This document shows positions 12,501 through 24,500 of a DNA stretch of 64,000 bases, piece after piece. This stretch comes from Hydractinia symbiolongicarpus (Eukaryota > Cnidaria > Hydrozoa > Anthoathecata > Hydractiniidae): NCBI RefSeq assembly GCF_029227915.1, contig NC_079882.1:16258501-16322500 (forward strand), given 5' to 3'. The translations under genes and the position numbers were made by a program. The notes beneath the pieces were generated by a model, which did no database searches, had not been told where the DNA came from, and saw only the letters and a list, made by a program, of their open reading frames with translations. Positions within the stretch are counted from its first letter, which is position 1. The number at the start of each line of letters is the position of its first letter.

Positions 12501-15500
12501 ATTGAATGGAACTTTTACAATAAAACATCTTCAATCAATTTTTCTTTAGTATCATTGTGATTTTGAATTAATAATGAATTTCAAGACTTTGGTTCTTTTT
12601 TCTATTTTTCCCATGTTAGTTTTAAATTCCACACCAACAACTCCCACTTTTCTTATTCATGTGCTCACGTGCGCATATTTCCTTCAAACAAGAACTATTT
12701 TGTAGAGCTGATATTAAAAACCTGTAAAGTGTAATTTCATTGCTGTAAGCCGCATGTGAGTAAAAACGTCAAAACTTAAACTCTTTTTCTCAGTGTTTAT
12801 TTTTTGATAAAATGGTATCTACATTTGAACTTTCTTTTACAAAACTAAATAACGCTTGTGTAGGATAGCTGTTTTAAAATAAAGCTAAATAATGTATCTA
12901 AAAAGGTTGTTTTTATTTTTTTTGTAAAAACAAGCTTAACTTCTTTTACAGCCGTCTATGTGAAAGAAAACAAGTTAAAAATGTAGCATTTGGAAGAATA
13001 TGAAATGTAAAAAAACTATAAAATTTTGAATAAAATAATAAAAAACCTTTTTCCAGCTGGGAAGAATGGTCAACAAATTTTGAAAAAAAATTCAGCCGTT
13101 TTGTAAGAGAAACATCAGTTGGGAGAGACTAGGGTAAATTTTGTATACAGCTAACCTTCAAACGACCTTAATATTTTTCTAAAAAAATTATATCACTCAA
13201 TTGAGAAAAATAAGAGCTTCCAAAATATCAACATATCAGGTTATGAAAATGTTATTTAGAGATGATATTTTTTACACTTGCCTTGAGTTATACTGTAAAC
13301 ATTAGCGCTTCTTCCTATATCCAAGAACATGATTTCAGGGTTCAGGGATCCGATGGATATCCGTATATTTTTGGAGTAAAAATGTATGGTTTAGAGCGGA
13401 AAACCCTCGGTTCTATGGAGATCCGATGGATATCCGGGGTTAAACTGTATGGTTTTAGGGTTAGAGCATAAAATCCCCTGCTTCTCATCTCTCTCTCCCC
13501 CTAACAATACCGATGAATACCAATAATTTACGGATCAATGCTGATACTGATGATGTGATCGATTGCGAGATCGAATATACACGCAGCATGTAGTTGTGTA
13601 GGAATATATTATAAGTAGCGGCGGCATACTGTACAGATTGAATTTTAAAAATTCATCCTTACCTTTCTGTCTACCTTTTCCCAGTAACTGGGCACGTTCT
13701 TGTTCATTGATATTATTAACGATGCGTCTAACTCGTTGGCGTATTTGCTCTTTTAGCACTATATCGCTGTTTTTTTGCATGATCAGGCTAAATTCATAGT
13801 CACCAATAACGTCGTTGGTGATTGCTTTCGAAATGAGATCAATGACAGAATTGAGCTTTGATTTAGCAAGCAGACTAATACTTTCATGTTTTTGTGATTT
13901 CGCTCTTAATCTTTTCGAAGCATTCAGTGGGCCAGCCTGACCGATCCCCATAGCTATTGAAAATACAATTTTAATTAGTAAGGATTATTTCTCTATCAGT
14001 ATTAATCCTAAGATTAACGCAAAGCGGGCTGACATTGTTGATATTAAGCGCCACCATCCTCAGGCGAGCCACGTTATCATGAAGCATCCCACACATGTGG
14101 CTAACCATACGCCAGAGACAGTGACAGCAACACCCACCAAGCACGAAAAGCATAGTGTAATGGAGGCAGAGAAACACGATGACGATGGCTGTGTTGATTA
14201 CAACCAGATAGGTGTTATTTTGTTTTACATCTGGCTTAGGTAAGTAAGAATGGAGTCTAGTGTGTTTGATCAACAAATTAGACTAAGTTGCAGACTGCGC
14301 TAGCTATTTACGACTGTTTGCCCTTACTCCTACCGATATAACCTACAACAAGAACAACGGCAGCTGCAATCGCATATACAAATGTTTAGCAACAACTTCA
14401 ACAACTTTTGCGGCAACTCTGAAAAAGAAGGATACTACTGTGCCGATGATTCCAGGAAGGGCTGCACATGCTTTTCCTGCTAACTATTTTAAAAATTTTC
14501 CCAACCTTTCCAGCTGTTTTTGTATAAAGCCCTTCCCACCGGCACTTCCTGCCGCCACAGCACCAGCCCCTCCTCCACCTCCTGTTACTGCCAACACAAT
14601 GGTAGATATAAGTAAACCAATAGCGGAAATAATACTCGCTATAGTATTTCCTTGTTCCTTGAATAAAATTTTAAGTTTTTCACCCAGCGATGTATCATCT
14701 CCCATGATTTTTATCAGAGTATTTGATATTGCAGTGAGCTGACCTTGAATTTTGGATGATAGTAAACCATGCTCTTTTTGTACGGCTTCATTTTCTTTCT
14801 GGATCTGTTCTAGTTCTTCCTTATCAGGCTTTGCTCTCTTCTCCTCAAGCCTCCTCACCTTATCCTCTGCCTTAGCAATTTCACTATTATAGAAGATCAT
14901 CTTACTTTTTAATAATTTCAAATTACCCCTTATGGTTCCTAGTTCTCTTCTTTGACGCCTCGTAAACGGCTATTCACCAACAAAGGAAGTGTCTATGATG
15001 GTTTCAGTTTCATCAAAAACATTCTCGCTTATTGGAATCATTTCTATCTCATCCGTGTTCCTGACACGGATGTTATGCATATAATTTCTGAATTTTTGAT
15101 GCCTTTGCTGGTGTAGTATACTCTGTGAACCCTAATAGCTCGCAGACGGTTTGCTCCTAACTTTGTTATTATCGCCCCAGAAGATCGCAACTCTACGTTC
15201 TTTTTTGTAATCTCTATACCAGCATAAAGAAGTTGATTCCTTCGTACCTCAAAATCATCATAATGTTTCACATTTGGCTGCCCTAGTGCCTCCTCGAGAT
15301 AGTTATAGAGACAATCGATTTTCAACCTTTTGAGCTCTTCTCTCTGGCTTAGTGCGGTGCCCGGCATCTTTATTTCTTCCGGTGATGGCGTTGCAATGTC
15401 CTCAGGTCTATTAAAAGTTACAGTATCATCATCATCATTAATATCCCCCCTCACGAGTAAAACCGCCGTCATCTTCATAACCTGGACTATAAGCCATTTT

Positions 15501-18500
15501 ATTTTAACAAAAAATTATCTAATAATAAACTAGCTATGAGTAACATATTTGGAAAAACACTCGATCCATACGCTGATACCAAAACAATGTTTGCCATGAA
15601 AGGCAAACGACAAACTGTGAGGGTGAGTCACATTCCATCGACAATCAATCAAAACAAGGACCTCTATGTGGATATTCCCAATATGAGGCAGAATGATGTG
15701 ATATTTCCCGAAAGTCCTCGACTATTATTTGATCTGGAACTAACTGGCACCAATACAAAACGTACTATCGTAAAAATATCGCCAAGAGTCTTGTACAGAA
15801 CCTGAAATTGTACTCAATGGTCATGAAATTCAAAGCATTAACGACTATAGAGTGTTCGCTGTCTATCGCGATCTCTTGCTATCGAAATTTAAACGTGAGA
15901 ACACTCTGATCCAGGAAGGGGTTAATCCAAATGATGGTACAATCTGCGCCCTACAGGCAAAAGCTACTGATCATGCGGGTAATATTGAAGAAAAAGCGAT
16001 TGTCGCAGCTTATGGTAATACCTTTTGTATACCCCTTGAAAAATTGTTTGAACTAGTCTATCAACTTTTATCTATTTGGCCTACACGACAGATTGCAATT
16101 CGTAATCCATTTTGCAAAATGTGCGGATGTTATCAAAGATGGAGGTACAGCAGCTTCAGGGTCTACTGCAGCCAAAGCAGCAGATGCTACCTATAAAATC
16201 ACTAATATTGTACTGGAATATGATAAAGTAAATCACAAGGGCCTTGCAAGTGCTATGGCATCACGGTATAGTCGATTTGTTTTGCCTTTCGCAAGAGTCC
16301 TTTGCAGCAAGGTGATTACGATATAATAGAAGATACCAGTTATAATTTACAAATCGACACCCCAGCAAAAAGTTTGAAGGGAGTTTTACTGCTCTTTGTA
16401 GATCCAGCGAAAGTTAAAGATTACTGGTAATGAAGCAAAAGGTGTTGCTCACATCTTCAGGACACTATTGTGTCCCTTTAGGCAAAATAAAATTTGAATT
16501 TGATGATATTTCAAGTGTAGGTGCGGAAGAGATAGTCCTGCATTCAGAGAGTTTCGCTATGAAAAATGAAACCGAAAAAGTAAAAGACATTGTTAAACTT
16601 CATAAACAATTTAGTCATCCGCCACCGGAACGTTTAAAGAAGTTACTTCGGGATGCAGGTGTTGAGGATAAGAAGTTGCATACATTGATTGACCATATAT
16701 CACAGAAATGGGAGACATGTTTCAAGTACAAAAAACTATCCCCAAGACCTGTGATGGATTTGCATATGTCCAATGACTTTAATGACTGTGTAGCAATAGA
16801 CCTAAAAGAGTGGACAGATGGCAATACAAAAACATGGTTCTTACATTTAATTGATACTTTTACGAAGTATAGTGCTGCTACTGTCATACATAGCAAACGA
16901 AAAGAAGTGATTGTCACGAAGATATTTGAAATCTGGATAGGAACATTTGGCTGTGCAGGAAAGTTCATGGTTGACAATGGAGGGGAGTTCGATAACAGTA
17001 AATTCATTGATTTCTGTGAAAAATTTAACATTAAGGTTGTCACCACTGCTGCAGAGAGTCCATGGACTAACGGAATAGTTGAAAGGCATAATGCTATCAT
17101 TGGAGAGACTGTTTGAAAAATTATGAATGATCAAAACTGTGAGTTAGAACTGGCTTTAAGTTGGGCAATTAGTGCAATGAACTCACTTGCGAATTACAAT
17201 GGCTACAGTCCAAACAAATTACTTTTTGGCAAGAACCCCAATATACCATGCATATTGACAAATAAGCCACCTGCAATGGAAATTAAAACTGCCAGTCAAG
17301 TAGTAGCGGAATAATTAAATGGTATGCATGCAGCAAGACAGGCATATATCGAAAACGAGTCATCAGAGAAGATACGACGAGCTTTGAGACATCAAATTAG
17401 ACCTTCTGGAAATGTGAAATACATGTATGGCGATAAAGTCTATTATCGGAGAAAAGACGACAAACATTGGCATGGTCCAGGTATAGTTATAGTAGGTTTT
17501 GAAAGTCAGCAAGTTTTGGTAAAACATGGAAGTCGATACATTCGTGTGCATCCATGTAATTTAATGCATGAGAAAGGCCAAGAGAGAATAGCTTCTGATG
17601 ACACATCGAAACCTGAAACAAACACAGAACAGTTTATGAAACATCTTGTACTAGAAGATGATGATGTATACAGTGAAAATGATAAGGATGATGTAGATGC
17701 TGTTACACTAGAAGAGGACAATGTATACTTTAAAGATACTGAAAATACTATTGAAAAAGAAGAAATGAGGAGAAATGATGATGACTTTGATAGTATAAAT
17801 CCTATTGATGAAGTAAGCAAATTAGAAAATGTGGAACACAATAAAGATGCAAGCGAACAGCAGAATGTCAATGCTAACAATAAAAATGATGATGCTGAAA
17901 ATGATGTTGTTAAGTTAAAACCACAGATGAAAATACGCATTGCAGCAAATGAAAATTTGCAATTAAAAGAAGTTGAAGTAATTTCAAGAGCTGGAAAAGT
18001 TGGGAAGGCTCAGGGAATGTTTGCCATAAAGATGGCTTTACAGAATGTATTGATATGAAAAAGGAAATATCAAAAATAGAAGGAATAAATGAAGAAATGA
18101 GTCCATCAAATAGTGAAGAGATACTGTTAGTTGACAGCACAGAGACTGAATTAATTAAGCAAGCAAAAACGAATGAGCTGGAAAATTGGATCAAAAACAA
18201 TGTTTATGAAGAGGTTCCAGTGTCTAAGCAATCATTGATATCGACAAAATGGGTGATTACCAAGAAATGTGACCAGTCTGGTTTGGTCAAATTTAAAGCA
18301 AGGTTAGTAGCAAGATTTGAAGATAAAGCAGATGTACAAACCGATTCTCCGACCTGCTGTAAAGAGTCATTTAGGATTATGTTTGCTATTATGTCTGTCA
18401 TGAATTGGACATGCCATTCCATCGACATTAAAACAGCATTTCTTCAAGGGAAGCCTATTGACAGAGAATTATATATACGTCCACCCAAGGAAGCCTACAA

Positions 18501-21500
18501 AGAGGGAACAGTATGGAAATTAAAGACATATGTTTATGGATTAAACGGTGCTTCAAGGACTTGGTATCTTAAGGTTTATGAAGAACTTACCAAATTGAAT
18601 GTTAAAGTGTGTAAATATGACCCCGGTTTGTTTTATTAGCACCACAATGGTAAACTAGCAGGTCTTATTTCTACCCATGTTGATGATTTTTGCTGGGGAG
18701 GGAGCGAATATTTTGAGAGAGAGGTTATTGAAGAGATAAGAAAAATCTTTCAAGTTTTTATAGAAAAATCAGTTGCGTTCAAATACCTTGGTATAAACCT
18801 CAGTTGTAAAGATAATGAAATAATGTTAGATCAGATATATGTTAATAGTATCCAAGAAATTTACCTACCTAAAAAGAGATTATTGTCCAAATCATTGCTT
18901 ACAATTCCCATCAGCTGACAACAATCAAACAATATGTCTGGTCTTGTCTGAGTAGCTACCCAATTTAATTGACCGATTAATTAACCTACCTAAAAAGAGG
19001 TCAAAATCAGACGGTTTAAGTGATGAGGAAAAGACAAAGATGAGGCAATTATCTTCCTAAGTAACAAAGATAAGTTAATTACTATCCCCTTAGCTTGGCA
19101 GTCAAAAAGAGTTAGACGAGTTGTCAAAAGTACACTATCAGCAGAAACGTTAGCTCTTATAGAAGCTGCAGAATCGTCATACTGGTTGTCAAGTATTATT
19201 CGAGATGTTGTCTTTGATGGAGAAGGCGATGATATGTTATACAGATTGGAAGTCTTTGGTAGATGCTGCACATTCCAGTAAAGGTATTTTGGACAGAAGA
19301 TTAAGAGTCGACATTGCCATCTTGAAAGAAATGATAGAAAAGAAAGAAATTTCAAAACTTAGTTGGATAACAACAAAAGACCAAATGGCAAAGAATGGAG
19401 CTTCGTCAAGTCGACTTTTGCAAGCAATTGCAGAGGCTCGGCTGTAAGCTGAGAAAGTGAAGAAGTTTGTAATTATGATTAAGTTGATTTACGGAAAATG
19501 AAAAAGACTAATAAAAATGAGAAGACACAGATTCCCACCAACATTCACTAATTGAGGAAAGAGAAGGGAGATTGTTGATATTAATAAGTTGTCTCCATAA
19601 TATAGACTGTAAACAATAGTGAATAATCTTGGTGGGGCCTCAAGTGGTTGTGCAGTTGTGTTAATATCCAGGTGTGTTGTTGTGTTACGGATCAAGTTGT
19701 GTTGTGTTCCTGCTGGTTGTGTTTGTGATACCGCTGAGTAATCAAGTGAGACAATCAAAGTAAGTCATTATTGTTACTTAACAGGCATCTTAGACTTTCC
19801 CATAGCAGATAGACAGTTGGTTGACATCGACCTTGATAGTGAGCCAAATGTTATTAAAGGAATCGTCTATGGATATCCGTTCTATACCTTACATTCTTAT
19901 AATTATTTACGTGATCCGGCTGAAGATGGTCCAGATGACGAGGATTGGGATGAAGATGATTGAGATCAAAGCCATAAAAAAAATTTACAACTTCTTCACA
20001 TGCTCTGGAGGTAATTCGGCATTTTCAAGAATCAACATCAATTCCTCTGCGACGAAACTACACTCAGGCCCTTCTTTTAAATAATACAAAACCCGACTAT
20101 TTGGTTCTGCTACAATACAATCCAGCCTATATGTTTTCTTGCTCCAAAATGCATCTGTTGCACATCTTTTTTGGTCTCCATGTTCTTCCCCCGGTAGAAG
20201 AAGATAGAGGTACAGACCATCTTCACGCAAAGATTTTTCCTCCGCGTATTCTTCACTTTTCGCAAGTGGTACATCCTCCAACTTCATGGCTTTTGATGGT
20301 TTTATGCCGATCATTACAGTCTTGGTGTTATTTAAATTCTTCACAGTGGCATACAGGTGTTTAACCCATGTACTACTAGTCTCCTCAGTGACCAACTCTT
20401 GTGCATCCTGGGGCTTGAAAAGTCTTTCCAAAAGCACTTTGTTACATGATTCTGCAAAGGCTGTAAAGGTATGGTGATATTTGGTAGTTGCACGCTTAAT
20501 CTCCACCCCTTTACCCTCTAACAATTTTGTCACATCCGATTTAAATTCTGACCCATTATCATATTGAAAATTGTAGGGTACCTTAAAGGACCTGATCTAT
20601 ATATATCCTTGATCACGCTGCAGCTGCTTTTTTCGTTTTAAAAGGTCTCGCCACTTTTTATCTCGAGGCTACATCGATCCCTGTCAAAATATATTTGTAT
20701 ATGTATTTCCATACAACTTGTCATGAGCTATTTACAGTAGATCAAGCTGGTGCATTTCGTTCGGTTTTGTAATGGTAAAATGAGGATAATCAATCTTTTT
20801 TGGACCCTTAATATGCCGAAGCCATAGGAGCTGCCCAGACAACCAGTGTGTGACTTTCTTTTTGGATAGTCCATTTAACGGCTTTTCGTCCAACCCAAAG
20901 AAGTTCAGGGTTGTAATAAATACTGCTTAATTTTTCGGCCTCTTTTTCTGTAACGATGTTTTTTTTTTTACATGTTCTTTTATTTACATGTCAAAAATTG
21001 TATTTTTTCATTACAAATATTTATACGCAACCACCCCCAGAAGGGCTAAGGATCCAACAATGAACGTGATTTCGCCATCCTGTTGATGCTTGGATGGTAC
21101 ATAAATGTTGGATAGTTTTGGTTCCTTACAATATAGTACTCACGCATCCCTTCATCAAACTCTTTAATATCCTCCCCAGCCTGTCTTTTCAATTCTCTTT
21201 GTTTATTGTACCAATCAATTTTTGATTGTCTGTCACGTCACGTCACGCAAAATGGTACCCCAAGTAGCGAGACGTGCTGAAGGCGGTATGAAATTTTTCC
21301 ACGAGCAACCGACTAGTATATCTAATTTTTGTTGAACTTTTTTTTCAACAGGCGGCTGCTCTGATGATTTGTTATCAGGCTGATGCTGTTGTATGTTGTT
21401 TGAAAAATTTATAATAGACGGTAAACCCTCCCATTATCGCAATAATACCAACCGCTGCCGTTCCTCCTAAAACTGCGGTAGAACTTGATGTACTTGGTGA

Positions 21501-24500
21501 ACTACTTGATGAACTACTTGACGAAGTACTACTCTCTACTTGATCCTTGTTCTTATGCAAGTCCTCCTTGTTCTTTCTATTCCATTCGGCAAGTCTCTTC
21601 CCAGCAGCAACATGGCCCTCATTTTTCTTAGTAATAACTTGCTTTTGTTCTTGCTTGTTCTCACTCATTGATTTCTTCTCGATTTTGTTCGTTTTCATTT
21701 TTGTTTTGTTTTGACAAAACTTTAACATGATTCACAGTATGTGCAACAACAAGAAGAGGTGCTAGAAATTTACCGAATGCAGAGTACACGAGGATCCCTA
21801 AATCGGCTAATACTATCCTTAATAATTGGGTCTTCCTCACTATCTTCTTTTAAATTTTCAGCACTATCAAGTTGTACAACATTACCTACAACATTGGCGT
21901 ACATGCTAATTTCATGAGACGATAGTGCCTTGGCCGTTTTTTCGCCCTTCTCATGGATTTCACGTTGAACATATTCAGCATATACCTTTTCGATCGCAAC
22001 ATCTGACGTCTTATCAATAAAACTTTCAGTACATTTCTTCGGTAATAGAGTGCCTTATCCTTCCGGATTGCATTTTTCAAAACTTGACGTTTATCGATAG
22101 GCTTTTCCTTATTTGTTGTCGCTTCTGCTGCAGGGGTATCGACAACATCAATTATATTTGCAAGCACGCTCATTTAGTTTATTAAATGTCGAAATTTTAG
22201 AAATAACATCAGTACAATTATATACGGTAGAATTATTGCAAAAAATAAACAAAATTCCATTTATTTGTCTAGTGTGCTGATCAAGCACATTGGATTAGTT
22301 TTTACCGCTTCACACTGATCATTCAGCCTTCTGAATCCACGACGGCATTCAGCTTTTGCCGTCGTGAATGACGTCGTGGTCGACCTCCACGACGGCAAAA
22401 TTTTGCCGTAGTGGTTTATAGACTGCACAAAAATAAAAGTACTCTTTCCAACTTACTAATCTTGCTAGCTACTTATTTAGTTAGATCATACCACGCATCA
22501 GTCTTTTTCAGAAATATTTGAATCAAGTAACACGTGCGATGTAAAACGCACGTGCAAAGGATGTTACGCTTGCGATGTTGCGCATTCGTTGTGCGGTAGA
22601 AAAGTGGGGGATGTTTTAAATCCCCAAGCGCGATGATCGAGCGTCTACGTGTAGCGACTCTCTTAATCTTAACTTCCTTTTCTACACATATGAAATAGTA
22701 TGCATGACTATACTGTCATTTTCATAATACAGAAAAGAATTTACCGCACGTGGGTTTCGTTTTTAAAATTGTTTGAATAACACTTGTAGCATAACAAAAA
22801 AATTCATTAAATTCGGACCTGCTATGGTTTCCAACTTATAATGTTTCATACATGCATCACGAGATGTTTTAAAAACATCAGCCAGCAGTAAAACGTCCAT
22901 GGCGAGGTATACATCATGATAGTCACCGAGCGTCACTTGATCACCCTCTGGTGTGATACGATTCCAGACCTTATGAGCATGCTCATAATCTGTGGCGCTT
23001 ATATTTTCCATGTTCAGTTTACTGTAAAATTTTTCCTTTAGAGGTAGCTCTGACTATTCAAAACGCTTACACCCATCCATATACTCATATGGGTACACGT
23101 CCTTACTCGCATGAGTTTAAGTATATCATCCTGCTGATAAAACTGACGAAGGTTTTTACACTGACCATCGGTCAGATTACTTGATAATTTATTCAGGCTT
23201 GATGCCATGAATCGAAAACTGTCGATAAATCAAAGCTCAATTTTTTTCAATACCTGCTCTCCGCTAGAATTAGTAACAACTGCTAGTTGAAACTGATATT
23301 TTTCACCTTATTTTCCGCAATACACCCTATGTCTTCAATGTTATATTTTTTTCCAAGCTCCCTAATGAACAAATGTGCATCGTTACCGCTCAGATTATGA
23401 AATATGATAGGGATGTGGTCAGGAATTCTATATTTCAAATTACAATTGTTATGGGCTGCTCTTCGGTAGAGACCTGTAAAATGGCAGTGATCTCTCACTT
23501 TTCGGTTTAATAGATCGTTGAATGGCTTCATGCAAATATGACATTCTGATGCCTCATTGTATTCTCTTTTTAACACCTCTGTGAGCTCCGTCATCGGCTG
23601 CTGTAGATACGTATCATATAGCTTCTTCACCTCATTTTCCAAGTGCCCTATAAATTTCTCCACGCAATCCTTGCCACGATATGTTGTCGGTGCATTTGAT
23701 ACGTCTCCGTAGGCAAATTTACTATATGTGCACCAACCCTATGGTACATGCTTCTTCATTTTTATGGTCTTGCTTTCTCTGCGATCTTCTTCCATTGGGA
23801 TGAGTAAACTTTCAAAATCGGCATATATTGCAAACGGGATATTTCAACCATTTTTCGCTTTCCTTTGACATCCTCTTTTTAACCGCCTCATGATCTATAC
23901 AATATTTATAATGCTTGTCCCTGGATTCTACACAATTAAAGGCTTGCAAGCAAGTTAGACAGAAATGCATTGCTTTTTCATTTTCAGAATTCTTGCTACC
24001 CAATACCCTTGAGAGACTTTTAATGCAGGTATAGTGCGTCTTTTCATCATCTGTAATCAACAGTAAATTTATTTGTTTTTCGCGTGTTGCATTGTAATCA
24101 GATTTCGCAAAATATTGATGCTGTTGCTTCCCGAGGTAAACTTTGATCGCAAGATTGAGGTTGTTATTTCAAATTTTATTATTTTTTTAATGTCAAGTGG
24201 AAATTCTAATCCATCCCAGTTGTATTGATCTGCATATTTTTGTAATTTAGTGATGCGCTCTAGGTGAATATCGATTTCTTCATGATGTAATGCTGCTATG
24301 ACGGCCCACTTAAAACATTCTTCATCGTTGTTTTTTGGATTGATGATTGCCTTTTTATACTGATTCATTTAGGTAATTTGATATAGGATGAACCTCTGTG
24401 AGCTGCAATTTATGAACATCTACATCCAGGTGCATGAAGTGATCGATTTTAAATCCACTCTGTGGTAGCGCTGGATTTTCCACATGAATCCTTATTTGAG

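Larger units (their letters stand above)
16440..19783 (+). mobile_element. Ty1/copia-like retrotransposon, 5'-truncated
   Basis: Order: GAG-pre-integrase segment (LHKQFSHPPPERL), integrase core, reverse transcriptase, RNase H, polypurine-like tract and 3' LTR, in the copia order with integrase before RT. The 5' LTR, gag and protease are missing, and the element directly abuts the interrupted capsid gene. Stops at 17114-17116, 17312-17314 and 18056-18058, plus later frameshifts, inactivate it. Confidence 0.8.

Noticed and set aside
13971-14276. Minus-strand 101-residue hydrophobic, Cys-rich frame as a membrane protein
   Set aside because: The plus strand there encodes the conserved tail of the C-anchored Polinton protein; the minus frame is its shadow.
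17506-17940. Minus-strand Ser/Leu-rich protein opposite copia pol
   Set aside because: Shadow of the acidic Asp/Glu/Asn linker in the copia polyprotein.
22330-22415. Rho-independent-type terminator or RNA gene
   Set aside because: Eukaryotic context; the palindromes are better explained as transposon or duplication debris.
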